DNA from: Aldehydirespirator sp965204875
GTDB taxonomy: Bacteria > Actinomycetota > Acidimicrobiia > Acidimicrobiales > Aldehydirespiratoraceae
DNA length: 64,000 bases
Reading direction: 5' to 3'
Assembly: GCA_965204875.1 (NCBI GenBank)
Contig: OZ242020.1
Coordinates: 868,001 to 932,000, forward strand
Shown in pieces: positions 38,987 through 47,286 of the stretch (position 1 is its first letter; each line of letters opens with the position of its first letter). The notes under the pieces were generated by a model. The model saw nothing but the letters and a program-made list of their open reading frames with translations. It ran no database searches and was not told the DNA's origin. Made by a program: the position numbers and the translations under genes.

Positions 38987-39754
38987 TCAGGCCAGAAGGC
39001 AGTCGCGGGCGGCGTCGAGGGCGGGGCGGGCGAGGCCCATGGCGCCGAGGTAGCCGGCCGCGCCGCCCCAGCGGCGGTAGAGCTGCTCGAGCGTCGCCTC
39101 CATCACGGCGGGGCGAGCCCCCCACAGCGGGGCGAAGCGGGCCGGATCGAGTTGAAGCTCCTCAAGCAGCGGGAGCAGCGACACGGCCTCCGTGTGATCG
39201 TGCTGGGGGCTGGGCCTGCGCTGGGCCGACAGCGCGTAGTCGGCGACGATCTGGGCGGCGTCGACGCCGGCTAGGTCGAGCAGAAGCATGGCCACCACGC
39301 CGGTGCGGTCCTTGCCCGCCGTGCAGTGCACCACCATCGGCTCGCGACTGCCGACGCACCCCACGATGCGCACGATCGACGAGCCGCAGTTCTCGAGCAT
39401 GCGAACATAGCCCGCCACCATCTCGGCCTCGCCATAGGAGCGGATCTCACCGGCGCGGATCCTCTCGTAGATGGTACGGGCCGGGCTCGCCGGGTCGCTC
39501 GACATCGACAGCCGCTCGTAAGAGGCTCCCGCAGGCAGCCGGTCCGGGAACTCGGCGGCCTCGCCGTCGGATCTCAGGTCGAACACATGGCGGATGCCGG
39601 CGGCCTGAAGGCGCAGCAGGTCGGCGTCGCTGAGGGTGCTGAGCCGATCAGCACGGTAGACGACGCCCGGCCTCGTCGACGCTCCCCCGGCCGCCGGCAG
39701 CCCGCCGAGGTCGCGGAAGTTGCTGGGGCCGTCGAGCCTTACGTGTCGATCCAT
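38987..39754 (-). CDS. Tyrosine-protein phosphatase (Tyr-phosphatase_3-like)
   Basis: 255 residues from ATG 39754 (MDRHVRLDGPSNFRDLGGLP). The active-site loop HCTAGKDRTG gives Cys144 and Arg150; the FRDLGG and VYRADRLSTLSDADL segments are typical of the bacterial PtpB/IphP-like family. No signal peptide, so presumably cytoplasmic. A copy of the start region lies 67 bp upstream and opens a 17-codon decoy ORF. Located between two surface-protein loci; a regulatory link is possible but unproven. Confidence 0.88.
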   Translation of the reverse strand: MDRHVRLDGPSNFRDLGGLPAAGGASTRPGVVYRADRLSTLSDADLLRLQAAGIRHVFDLRSDGEAAEFPDRLPAGASYERLSMSSDPASPARTIYERIRAGEIRSYGEAEMVAGYVRMLENCGSSIVRIVGCVGSREPMVVHCTAGKDRTGVVAMLLLDLAGVDAAQIVADYALSAQRRPSPQHDHTEAVSLLPLLEELQLDPARFAPLWGARPAVMEATLEQLYRRWGGAAGYLGAMGLARPALDAARDCLLA

Positions 39755-39839
39755 TCCGGGAGGCGCCTCAGCCAGCGTGGGCGGGCTCGAGCTGATCACC
39801 GCGACTTACGTGTCGATCCATCTGGGAGGCACCTCAGCC
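39738..39839. repeat. Duplicated start region of the phosphatase gene (period about 67 bp)
   Basis: 39738-39773 and 39805-39839 share CTTACGTGTCGATCCAT and GGGAGGCnCCTCAGCC with small indels. The upstream copy provides a decoy ATG at 39821 whose ORF stops at 39768. Confidence 0.88.
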
Positions 39840-39858
39840 GGACAGCCCGGCCCTGCGG

Positions 39859-40003
39859 CCCGAAGCGTCAGGCTCGGGGTCGGCACCCCAGAGCGTGTAC
39901 GCCCCAAGACACGCACCGGGAAGGCCCCGGCTGTGTTGCCGGAGCCTCCCGGTCGGCGGACCGTGTTGGTGCGGGTGGCGTTCAGCCGGAGGGTTCGCTG
40001 GAT
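39859..40003. repeat. Copy 2 of the roughly 150-bp repeat, downstream of locus 2
   Basis: Begins CCCGAAGCGTCAGGCTCGGG as in copy 1 (38131) and ends at the stop of the Calx-beta gene. Contains the hairpin 39915-39953, the likely 3' end of the locus 2 transcript. Confidence 0.88.
39915..39953 (-). terminator. GC-rich hairpin downstream of the Calx-beta gene
   Basis: Same stem as at 38195-38233 (ACCGGGAAGGCCCCGGC / GCCGGAGCCTCCCGGT). Conserved in both copies while flanks vary slightly, which favours a function. Confidence 0.55.
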
Positions 40004-42276
40004 CAGGGCTCGCTGAAGCGGACTATGCCGCCGTTGGGGTAGAAGGGGACGGGCGCGTTGCCCTTTCGCCTTACCAAGAACGCGACGCTGCCCTTGGTGC
40101 CCGAGCTGCTGGTGTCGGGGTCCTCCATCAACACCGAGAAGCTAAAGCTGCCGTCGGCGCCGCTCACCTTCTCAATCCAATCAGAACTGACAAGGGTAAG
40201 AGACTTGGGCTTATAGGTCAACGTTTCGACCTTTCTTTTGATCTTTCTGGCGATCTGAGTGGGATGTCCGCCGGAGAGGTACATCCGCTGCACATTGAAC
40301 ACAGCCGGACCCGTGCCGTCCACACCAGTGGTGGTGTCCTCATCGTCGGTGTCTTTGAGTTGCACGGTGACAGTCACTTCCTCACCGAAATCAGCCGACA
40401 CAGTCCTGAACACATCACCCGACGGGAACCTCATGTCGTAATCGGCACCCTTAGACCTTACGTCAACACCAGTAGCAAGCGCACCTGAGGCAACAGTCGT
40501 CGTCGGCGCAGCGCCAGAAGTGGTCCTGGCGCCCTCTGTCACCTTCACATAAAACAAGTGCAACCGCTTGTTCGCGTACGCATTACTCGCATAAGCCGGC
40601 CCGTTGATCTCCTCAACAACCCGCACCATCAGCGTCGCAACATCACCCGCAGTGCCCGGGTTCGGGTCCGCCGGCGCCTCGACCACAAACGAAGCCATAC
40701 CATCACTGTCGGTCTTCAGATCATGCAAATGGGTGCTGGTCCACGTCCCGCACGCTGCGCTACTAGCACCGCAGACAACGCTGACGCCGGTAGCAGCCAC
40801 AGTCGACTTGTCCGAAACCGTGAGCCGAGTAGCCGCCTTGGCCGCGTCCTGCTGCAAAGCATGCAAAACCACCGGGTTGGTGCCATCCACACCGAACGCG
40901 GCGCGTTTCACCTTGTTGTTGTCGCTCTCGTCGATGTGCTGCAACTGCACCGTGAACCGCGACCAATCACCAAACTTCATCTCATAAAACGTATGCGAAT
41001 CACTATCAGACATCTTCGTAGCCGCAACCACCGTGTCATCAGCCGTGATCTCCAACAACTCCGCCGCCACCCGACTCACAGCCACCGTCGTAGTCGCAGT
41101 CGCGGGTGTCGTCGTCGTGGTCGTGGGAGCCATCGTGGTCGTCGTGGTCTTGGGAGCCATCGTGGTCGTCGTGGTCGTCGTAGTCGTCGTTGTGGTGGTA
41201 GTCGCGGGTGTCGTAGTCGTTGTCGTCGAGGATGTCGTTGTGGTGGGTGCGGTCGTAGTAGTCGTCGTGGTCGTGGTGGTTGCAAGGTTTCCGGTTTGAC
41301 GGGAGTCGCCGCCGTCGTCGTTTCGGATGGTGCCCGTCGCCTCCGTCTTGGTGCGATGGTAGTCATCGAATCGCACCCGGTCGTCGCTGGTGATCAGATG
41401 GTTGACCCGCAGCGTGAACGTCTCATCAGGCTCCACACGCGTGTCGCCGAAAACCTTAACCTTGACCGTCTGAGACAGCGCGTCACCCGACGCGTTCGCC
41501 GGGAACGTCAACACCTTGCCCCTGAAACTCGCATAATCACGATTGTCGCCGCGGCGCGCCGCGGTGCCGGCCCGGCCCGGCACCGCCGAAGCCTTCACCC
41601 GCACCTCATCACCAGGCGAGGCGCTCAACGTCACCGTGAACACCACAGCAGTGCTGCCAGAATCACCCTCGGCCACGCTCGCGTCGGCCACCGAGATCAC
41701 CACCGCCGGATCGCTCGCGCTGTCATCGTTGGTGATCGTGCCCGTGGCCTCCACCTTCCTCCCCCCACCAGAGAACCCCACCCGCGAATCCGCGGTAGCA
41801 AGATTGTTGACCCGCAACGTGAACGTCTCATCAGACTCCACCACATGATCACCAAGCACCGACACCCTCACCGTCTTGGACAACCCGGCCCCCGACGCAC
41901 CAGCCGCGAACGTCAACGTCCGACCCGTGAACCCCACATAATCACGACCCACAAGATCACGCGTCGCCGTACCCGACCCGCCAGGCACCGCCGAAACCTT
42001 CACCCGCACATCATGACTACACGAACCGCTCAAAACCACCGTGAAACTCATCGAAGAATGACCACGATCCCCCTCAGCCATGCTCACATCAGCAACCGAC
42101 ACCAACAACGACACCCCACCCTGCGCAGCAACCGGCCCAACCACAACCCCCGCAAACAACGCCACCACACCCAACACAACCAACCACAACGACCAACCCC
42201 CGCCACCACCCGGGCGGCGGCGACCGGCTACAACATCAGCAGCCCCCCCCCCCGCGGCGAGACCCACTACCAACAC
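40003..42276 (-). CDS. Calx-beta surface protein (locus 2), poly-G frame OFF
   Basis: 757 codons are open. N-terminal hydrophobic signal (WSLWLVVLGVVALFAGVVV), then two Calx-beta domains (VSVADVSMAEGDRG..., VISVADASVAEGDSG..., each ending ATGTI.NDD), a Thr-rich linker of about 60 residues encoded by GTC/GTG runs, and two copies of a conserved C-terminal domain shared with locus 3 (FGDWSRFTVQL; FGEEVTVTVQLKDTDDEDTT). Probably exported; Calx-beta modules bind calcium in adhesins. The AGGAGG-supported ATG at 42292 is one base out of frame because of the 11-base G tract; the open frame begins at a GTG at 42276. Confidence 0.8.
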   Translation of the reverse strand: MLVVGLAAGGGAADVVAGRRRPGGGGGWSLWLVVLGVVALFAGVVVGPVAAQGGVSLLVSVADVSMAEGDRGHSSMSFTVVLSGSCSHDVRVKVSAVPGGSGTATRDLVGRDYVGFTGRTLTFAAGASGAGLSKTVRVSVLGDHVVESDETFTLRVNNLATADSRVGFSGGGRKVEATGTITNDDSASDPAVVISVADASVAEGDSGSTAVVFTVTLSASPGDEVRVKASAVPGRAGTAARRGDNRDYASFRGKVLTFPANASGDALSQTVKVKVFGDTRVEPDETFTLRVNHLITSDDRVRFDDYHRTKTEATGTIRNDDGGDSRQTGNLATTTTTTTTTTAPTTTTSSTTTTTTPATTTTTTTTTTTTTTMAPKTTTTTMAPTTTTTTPATATTTVAVSRVAAELLEITADDTVVAATKMSDSDSHTFYEMKFGDWSRFTVQLQHIDESDNNKVKRAAFGVDGTNPVVLHALQQDAAKAATRLTVSDKSTVAATGVSVVCGASSAACGTWTSTHLHDLKTDSDGMASFVVEAPADPNPGTAGDVATLMVRVVEEINGPAYASNAYANKRLHLFYVKVTEGARTTSGAAPTTTVASGALATGVDVRSKGADYDMRFPSGDVFRTVSADFGEEVTVTVQLKDTDDEDTTTGVDGTGPAVFNVQRMYLSGGHPTQIARKIKRKVETLTYKPKSLTLVSSDWIEKVSGADGSFSFSVLMEDPDTSSSGTKGSVAFLVRRKGNAPVPFYPNGGIVRFSEP
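41070..41285. repeat. Trinucleotide-rich run encoding the Thr-rich linker
   Basis: Imperfect GTC/GTG/GTA repeats (minus strand ACN codons) encode a Thr/Ala/Pro linker. Length changes would stay in frame. Similar runs lie in the locus 3 gene near 58080-58135, 58460-58580 and 59700-59870. Confidence 0.8.
42243..42253. repeat. Poly-C (poly-G), 11 bases, inside locus 2 leader
   Basis: From the AGGAGG/ATG at 42292 the frame needs 7, 10 or 13 Gs to enter the signal peptide; 11 are present and the frame stops at TGA immediately after the tract. Confidence 0.85.
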
Positions 42277-42292
42277 GAACCGACTGCGACAT

Positions 42293-42575
42293 CAGCCACA
42301 ACCTCCTGCCATCACCCGGCGGAACCGCCGACCCGACTTGACAGCACAACCCTAACACCACCCCGGCCCGGCAACACGCCAAACCCGGCAGCACCAGCGC
42401 CACGCCACCCACCAACATACCCCCCCCCCCTTGCACGCAACCCAACCCGAACCGAGTGCCAACAAGACCGCCGGGCGCTGCCCTCGCCGGCTCCGGATCG
42501 TGGTGGTGACCTGCCCCAGATGCGGCTATGCCGCCGAGATTCGCGGTGAGTGCGACAAGGCTAAAGTTCTGGTCC
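42293..42575. promoter_or_regulatory. Upstream region of locus 2 with 11-base poly-C
   Basis: 42292-42420 is highly similar to the region upstream of locus 1 (38741-38870), including ACCTCCTGCCATCACCCGGC, so both loci share one promoter region. A poly-C tract lies at 42420-42430. No gene is seen before the plus-strand gene at 42576. Confidence 0.6.
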
Positions 42576-44219
42576 ATGAACGCTCCGACAGTTGCTGACG
42601 CTCAACGCGCAGCCGACCGGCTCGCGCAGGAGCACGGCGTGGGTCGGGTGCTCCTCTATGGCTCGGTCGCTAGAGGCGACGCCCACGAGGGCAGCGACAT
42701 CGACCTCGTAGCCGTGTTCGACGACCTCGACGGCTTCAAAGGCCGCCGCTACCGGCTATGGCAGGCTGTCCGCGAGACGGCACGCGAAGCCGCCGGATGC
42801 CATGTGGAAGTGAAGGTCACCGACCGAGCGGAGTGGCGGCACCGCTCTGAGGAGGTCACGAACTGCATTGAGCATCACATCAACTCCTATGCGGTGACCT
42901 TGCGAGACGACCCGCCGCGGTGCGAGGTTGACTGGGGAAAGGGGATCACCTTGCCAGCGGACAACAAGGCAGAGGCGCAGCATCACATAGCTGGGATGCG
43001 AGAGGACCTAAGCAGGCTGATCCGAGAATGGCAGCCGGACGACACCGAACTCTTTGCCGGCGCCGACTCCCTTGCCCAGGTCGGGCTACGGCGGAGCCGC
43101 CTCAAAGCCGTATGCGCTAGCGGTGCCATGAGCTTGGAGCACGGGTTGAAGGCGCTGATCGCGATGGGAGAGCGCTGGCCCAGACGCTCGCACGTGGCGG
43201 CTGAGCTGATGGAGCAGATGTCTCCCGCGGCTCGCGAACTGGCCCGGAGCGTGCCCGATGACTTGATGCGCGAGATCGACACCTGGCGGCAGGCAGGCAC
43301 GTATCCGGCGGTGTTCGAGGCGCTAGAAGTGTCAGACTCGGAGTTGTGCGAACAGGCCGAGCGTTACGCCGAAGCGGCTCTGGCGTTCGCGGCCGTCGTC
43401 GTCGCGGACCATGAGCGCGCCTACCGCGAAACTTCGCCCGAGACGCGCTTGCTCGCCCACCAGCGCAGAAGGCTCCAACATCTCAGAGAGACGATCCACC
43501 ATCTGGGACGGCGCCCAGCGCGTGTAGCGGCGCCTCAGACGAGCTCCACGCCCGCTCCGACCGCCTCGAGAGCGGCCTTGGCCTTCTCGGCGTCGGCCTT
43601 CGACAGGCCCTCGAGCACCGGCTTGGGAGCGTTGTCGACGACCTCCTTGGCCTCCTTGAGGCCGAGCGAGGTGAGGCTGCGCACCTCCTTGATCACCTGG
43701 ATCTTCTTGTCGCCGACGGAGGCCAGTACCACGTTGAAGGAGTCCTTCTCCTCCTCGGGCTCCGCGGCCTCGGCTGCGGCGGGAGCGGCGGCCACTGCCA
43801 CGGGCGCCGCCGCGCTCACACCGAAGCGCTCCTCGAACTCCGAGAGCAGCTCGCTCAGCTCTAGCACGGTCATCTGTGAGATCGAGTCGAGGATCTCCTC
43901 TTTGGTCGCCATGGTTCAGGCCTCCTGTGTGTCGGATGTGTCGGACTGGTTGGTTTTGGGGTTCGTCGCCTCGCCCGCGCCGGACGATCCGCCGGGGACG
44001 GCAGCCTCGCCCGCGCCGGACGACTCAGCGGGGATGGCGGCCTCGCGTGCGTTGATGAGCGCTTTGAGCCCGTGGGCGAAGCTGCGCGGCACCGCCTCCA
44101 GCAATCCGGCGAACTTGGACAACGGTGCGCCCAGAGCACCGGCGAACTGCGCCAGCAGAACGTCGCGCGGGGGAAGGGCGGCCAGTGCGACGACCTGCTC
44201 GGCGCTGAGCACCCTCTGA
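42576..44219 (+). CDS. Nucleotidyltransferase/HEPN-like protein, no stop before rplL
   Basis: From ATG 42576 (MNAPTVADAQRAADRLAQEH). The N-terminal MNT-type nucleotidyltransferase has GSVARGDAHEGSDIDL (residues 29-44). A helical second half resembles HEPN domains (AMSLEHGLKALIAMGERWPR). MNT and HEPN proteins usually form toxin-antitoxin pairs; here they appear fused. Homology-like sequence ends near 43500, but no stop occurs until 44219, so the frame continues antisense through rplL and into rplJ. The natural stop may be lost; the true C-terminus is uncertain. Confidence 0.6.
   Translation: MNAPTVADAQRAADRLAQEHGVGRVLLYGSVARGDAHEGSDIDLVAVFDDLDGFKGRRYRLWQAVRETAREAAGCHVEVKVTDRAEWRHRSEEVTNCIEHHINSYAVTLRDDPPRCEVDWGKGITLPADNKAEAQHHIAGMREDLSRLIREWQPDDTELFAGADSLAQVGLRRSRLKAVCASGAMSLEHGLKALIAMGERWPRRSHVAAELMEQMSPAARELARSVPDDLMREIDTWRQAGTYPAVFEALEVSDSELCEQAERYAEAALAFAAVVVADHERAYRETSPETRLLAHQRRRLQHLRETIHHLGRRPARVAAPQTSSTPAPTASRAALAFSASAFDRPSSTGLGALSTTSLASLRPSEVRLRTSLITWIFLSPTEASTTLKESFSSSGSAASAAAGAAATATGAAALTPKRSSNSESSSLSSSTVICEIESRISSLVAMVQASCVSDVSDWLVLGFVASPAPDDPPGTAASPAPDDSAGMAASRALMSALSPWAKLRGTASSNPANLDNGAPRAPANCASRTSRGGRAASATTCSALSTL
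43535..43912 (-). CDS. rplL: 50S ribosomal protein L7/L12
   Basis: 125 residues. N-terminal dimerisation helix (EEILDSISQMTVLELSELLS), Ala/Pro-rich hinge, and the C-terminal domain FNVVLASVGDKKIQVIKEVR / GLKEAKEVVDNAPKPV that recruits elongation factors. Three bases after rplJ. A plus-strand frame from the upstream nucleotidyltransferase gene runs antisense through it. Confidence 0.98.
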   Translation of the reverse strand: MATKEEILDSISQMTVLELSELLSEFEERFGVSAAAPVAVAAAPAAAEAAEPEEEKDSFNVVLASVGDKKIQVIKEVRSLTSLGLKEAKEVVDNAPKPVLEGLSKADAEKAKAALEAVGAGVELV

Positions 44220-44578
44220 CCCAGAAGGCCGCCCTTGACCACCAGGGCCCGGTTGACACGCGAGAAGTCGCGCAGCGCCTTGGCCACAGCGGCCGCGTCA
44301 CCCGCAGGACCGTCGCCGCCGCCGTCGAGGAAGGCGATCGCGGTGGGGCCGGTGAGCAGGCTTCCCAGCTCGAGGCCGAGCTCGTCCGCCGCGAGGCGCA
44401 CCATCGTGTTCTTGTACACGGTGTACTCGGCGCCGACGCTGCGAAGGGAGCGGCGCAGCGCAGCCATGTCCGGCACGTTCAAGCCCCGGTACTCGGTCAG
44501 CACGGCCGCGTCGCTGGCCGAGAGCCGGTCACGCACCTCGGCGACTACGGCAGCCTTGTGGGGCCTGGGTTCTGACAT
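43916..44578 (-). CDS. rplJ: 50S ribosomal protein L10 with repeated C-terminal tail
   Basis: 220 residues. The core (AAVVAEVRDRLSASDAAVLT, YTVYKNTMVRLAADELGLEL, VARTFAHG-like PRSFAHGLKALINAR) is L10. A C-terminal tail of about 40 residues contains the unit SSGAGEA twice, from a 36-bp in-frame tandem duplication (43968-44039). L10 anchors L7/L12. The 100-bp leader may hold an L10-binding autoregulatory site, which I cannot confirm. Confidence 0.95.
   Translation of the reverse strand: MSEPRPHKAAVVAEVRDRLSASDAAVLTEYRGLNVPDMAALRRSLRSVGAEYTVYKNTMVRLAADELGLELGSLLTGPTAIAFLDGGGDGPAGDAAAVAKALRDFSRVNRALVVKGGLLGQRVLSAEQVVALAALPPRDVLLAQFAGALGAPLSKFAGLLEAVPRSFAHGLKALINAREAAIPAESSGAGEAAVPGGSSGAGEATNPKTNQSDTSDTQEA
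43968..44039. repeat. In-frame 36-bp tandem duplication at the rplJ 3' end
   Basis: GCCTCGCCCGCGCCGGACGA starts at 43968 and again at 44004 (period 36). Confidence 0.9.
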
Positions 44579-44675
44579 GGGTTGCCCTCCTCGTCCGGCG
44601 GGCCAGCCGGCCCATTGGTGCTCCCCACGGAGCGCACCGGATGTCTCAGGTTGAGCGGGGTTTGCGCGCCGAGCA

Positions 44676-44780
44676 GTGTACGGGACTAGTCCGCAGCCCC
44701 AACACCCACGCGTCCTACATCGGGGGCGTGCAGCCGGCAGGCGCTCAGGTGTACGGGACTAGTCCGCGGCCCCAACACCC
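44676..44780. repeat. Copy of the rplA 3' end in the rplA/rplJ spacer (period 73 bp)
   Basis: 44676-44707 and 44749-44780 are about 31 of 32 identical, containing the rplA stop TAG (GGACTAGTCCCGTACAC on the minus strand). Confidence 0.92.
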
Positions 44781-45457
44781 GCGGGGTCCACGCGGACGCC
44801 CGGCCCCATCGAGGAGCTGAGCACCATCTTCTTCACGTACTTTCCCTTGGCGGCCGCCGGCTTGGCCCGATGCAGCTCGGCCACGACGGCGCGCAGGTTG
44901 CGCAGGAGGTCGGCGTCCTCGAAGGAGACCCTGCCGATGGGAACATGCACATTGGCGAACCGGTCGGTGCGGTACTCGACCCTGCCGCCCTTGAACTCGC
45001 CGACGGTGCGGGCGACGTCGTTGGTCACCGTGCCGGTCTTCGGGTTGGGCATCAGGCCGCGCGGCCCGAGGATCCGGCCCAGCTTGCCGACCACCGGCAT
45101 CATGTCGGGTGTGGCGATGGCGACGTCGAAGTCGGTCATCCCGCCCTGGATCTGCTCGGCGAGATCCTCGGATCCGACCAGGTCGGCGCCGGCCTCGCGG
45201 GCGACGGCCGCGGACTCGCCCTGGGCGAACACCGCGACCCGGACCTCCTTGCCGGTGCCCGAGGGCAGCGACACGGTGCCGCGCATCATCTGGTCCGCCT
45301 TGCGCGGGTCGACGCCGAGCCGCACCACCACATCGACGCTCTCGTCGAAGCGGCTGCTCGCCAAGCGCTTCACCAGGCTGACAGCCTCGGCATCGCTGTG
45401 ATTGTGCAGGCGGTCGAAGCTCTTGAGCGCGTCGACGTGCTTGCGTCCCGTTGCCAT
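44759..45457 (-). CDS. rplA: 50S ribosomal protein L1
   Basis: 232 residues. ESVDVVVRLGVDPRKADQMM, GTVSLPSGTGKEVRVAVFAQ, MPNPKTGTVTNDVARTV and the C-terminal MVLSSSMGPGVRVDP identify L1, which forms the mobile stalk at the E site. Follows rplK by about 45 bp. Its 3' end is duplicated downstream. Confidence 0.97.
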   Translation of the reverse strand: MATGRKHVDALKSFDRLHNHSDAEAVSLVKRLASSRFDESVDVVVRLGVDPRKADQMMRGTVSLPSGTGKEVRVAVFAQGESAAVAREAGADLVGSEDLAEQIQGGMTDFDVAIATPDMMPVVGKLGRILGPRGLMPNPKTGTVTNDVARTVGEFKGGRVEYRTDRFANVHVPIGRVSFEDADLLRNLRAVVAELHRAKPAAAKGKYVKKMVLSSSMGPGVRVDPAGVGAAD

Positions 45458-45501
45458 TCGGTCCCTTTCGTTACGGCCTCAGCACCTGAACGCCGCCGCT
45501 G

Positions 45502-45927
45502 TCAGGCGACGGTCACCCCCATCGAGCGGGCCGTGCCCTCGACCTGGGCCTTTGCGGCCTCCAAGTCGTTGGCGTTCAGGTCGGGCATCTTCAACTCGGC
45601 TATCTCGGACAGCTGCGCCTCGGTGATGGTGCCGGCCGGCTCGCGGCCCGGAGCGGTCGACGCCTTGGCCAGGCCGGCGGCGCGGCGCACCAGGTAGGAG
45701 GTTGGAGGCGTCTTGGTGACGAAGGTGAAGGAGCGGTCCTCGTAGATCGTGATCTCGGCCGGGATGATCTGGCCCCGCTTGTCCTCGGTGCGCGCGTTGT
45801 AGTCCTTGCAGAAGTCCATGATGGCCACGCCGTGGGGGCCCAGCGCCGTGCCCACGGGAGGGGCCGGCGTGGCCTGGCCGCCCTGGATGTGGATCTTGAC
45901 CACAGCAGCAACCTGTTTGCGCGCCAT
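45502..45927 (-). CDS. rplK: 50S ribosomal protein L11
   Basis: 141 residues from ATG 45927 (MARKQVAAVVKIHIQGGQAT). PAPPVGTALGPHGVAIMDFC and the C-terminal KMPDLNANDLEAAKAQVEGT are standard. Forms the GTPase-associated centre with 23S rRNA. Follows nusG as usual; the 127-bp spacer shows no repeat. Confidence 0.97.
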   Translation of the reverse strand: MARKQVAAVVKIHIQGGQATPAPPVGTALGPHGVAIMDFCKDYNARTEDKRGQIIPAEITIYEDRSFTFVTKTPPTSYLVRRAAGLAKASTAPGREPAGTITEAQLSEIAELKMPDLNANDLEAAKAQVEGTARSMGVTVA

Positions 45928-46054
45928 CTTGTGACTCTTTCGGGAAGCGGGAGCGAACGCGCCAAGTGTGGCGGGATCGGCGGTGAGCGGCAACCAACCT
46001 CGGCGAGATAGCCGGCGGAGGGTGGCGGCGCGCACCTCGGGGTTGTCGGAGGGG

Positions 46055-46717
46055 CTAGAGGCGGGCGACCTGCGCGAACTCGAGCTCGACGGGAGTCTCC
46101 CGGCCGAAGATGTTGACAAGCACCTTCACCTTCAGTTGGTCCTCGTTGATCTCGATGATCTCGCCGGAGAAGTCCGAGAAGGGGCCGTCCTTGACACGAA
46201 CCGTCTCGCCCATGCCGTACTCGAAGATGGGCTTGGCCCGCTTGGACGCCTCGCGCGAGCGGTCGGCCTCCACCCCGAGGAACGCCTCCACATCCCGCCG
46301 CCGCAGAGCCGAGGGCGCCCCGCCCTGGTTGACGAAGCCGGTCACGTTGGGGGTGTCGCGGATCACGGGCCAGACCTCGTCATTGAGTTCGCACCGCACG
46401 AAGACATACCCGGGGAACAGCCGCTTGGAGGAGATCACCTTCTTGCCGTTGCGGAACTCGGGCACATCGCGCATCGGGATGACGATCTCGTGGATGCGGT
46501 CCCCCATGTTCATCGATTCCTTGCGCGCCTCGAGGTTCTGCTTGACCTTCTTCTCGTAGCCGGACTGGGTGTGCACGACGAACCACTTGCCGGGCCTGTC
46601 GTAGGGGCTGCGCGGCTCATCGACCTCGGCGGCTTCGGCATCGATGGCTCCGGCGGCTTCAGGGTCGAGCAGTTCTTCCTCGGTGATCACGGCGGTGGAG
46701 TCCGGGGTGTCGGGCAT
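46055..46717 (-). CDS. nusG: Transcription antitermination protein NusG
   Basis: 220 residues: about 45 acidic N-terminal residues, then the NGN domain (KWFVVHTQSGYEKKVKQNLE, SKRLFPGYVFVRCELND, TGFVNQGGAPSALRRRDVEA) and the KOW domain (VRVKDGPFSDFSGEIIEINE). Links RNA polymerase with Rho or the ribosome. The acidic extension is common in actinobacteria. Follows secE by nine bases. Confidence 0.97.
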   Translation of the reverse strand: MPDTPDSTAVITEEELLDPEAAGAIDAEAAEVDEPRSPYDRPGKWFVVHTQSGYEKKVKQNLEARKESMNMGDRIHEIVIPMRDVPEFRNGKKVISSKRLFPGYVFVRCELNDEVWPVIRDTPNVTGFVNQGGAPSALRRRDVEAFLGVEADRSREASKRAKPIFEYGMGETVRVKDGPFSDFSGEIIEINEDQLKVKVLVNIFGRETPVELEFAQVARL

Positions 46718-46726
46718 CGGGGAACC

Positions 46727-47023
46727 TCAGCGGTCGAACAGTTCGAGTATGAAGGTGGAGAAGACCCAGTCCAGCCCGTAGATCATGGCTGTGAGCACGA
46801 CGACGGTGATGAGCACCACGATCGAGTAGTTGACCGTCTCGGCCCGGCTGGGCCAGACGACCTTGCGGAGCTCGCCGCGCACCTCGCGCACGAACTGGAC
46901 CGGTGGGGTGCGCTCGGAGGGCGGTGCTGCCGACGGCCGGTCGCGGGTGCGCACCAGGGTGCCCTCAGCGTCGACCTCGCCCTGCTTGCGCAGCATCCTC
47001 TTCTGCTGACGATTCATGGCCAT
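46727..47023 (-). CDS. secE: Protein translocase subunit SecE
   Basis: 98 residues. One membrane helix near the C-terminus (VVLITVVVLTAMIYGLDWVF), preceded by the conserved amphipathic segment FVREVRGELRKVVWPSRAET. An N-terminal basic stretch (MAMNRQQKRMLRKQG) precedes a variable linker. Partner of SecY at 12.8 kb. Immediately downstream of tRNA-Trp, the classic order. Confidence 0.96.
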   Translation of the reverse strand: MAMNRQQKRMLRKQGEVDAEGTLVRTRDRPSAAPPSERTPPVQFVREVRGELRKVVWPSRAETVNYSIVVLITVVVLTAMIYGLDWVFSTFILELFDR

Positions 47024-47084
47024 GGTTGCTATTCACCTCGAGTGTGTGCGGACCTGCCCGCGGGGCGGCCTTGCGGTGGTTTCG

Positions 47085-47157
47085 CAGGGGCGGAGGGACT
47101 CGAACCCCCAACCGCCGGTTTTGGAGACCGGTGCTCTGCCAATTGAGCCACGCCCCT
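47085..47157 (-). tRNA. tRNA-Trp(CCA)
   Basis: 73 nt cloverleaf: acceptor AGGGGCG/CGCCCCT, D stem GCTC/GAGC, anticodon stem CCGGT/ACCGG with loop CTCCAAA (anticodon CCA), T loop TTCGAGT. No encoded CCA end. Precedes secE as in most bacteria. Confidence 0.95.
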
Positions 47158-47286
47158 CAGCAGCGTCGCAAGGCTACCAGCACCATCGTGCGGACGACTA
47201 CGGCCGCTCGGCTGATCGGCCGCTCGACGGCGCGGCCCGCCAAGAGGCGAGGCGGCAGCGGCGGTCACTACGGCCGCTCGGCGACG

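Noticed and set aside
41070..41285. Repeat array resembling CRISPR
   Set aside because: Imperfect trinucleotide repeats coding a Thr-rich linker, no spacers or cas genes.
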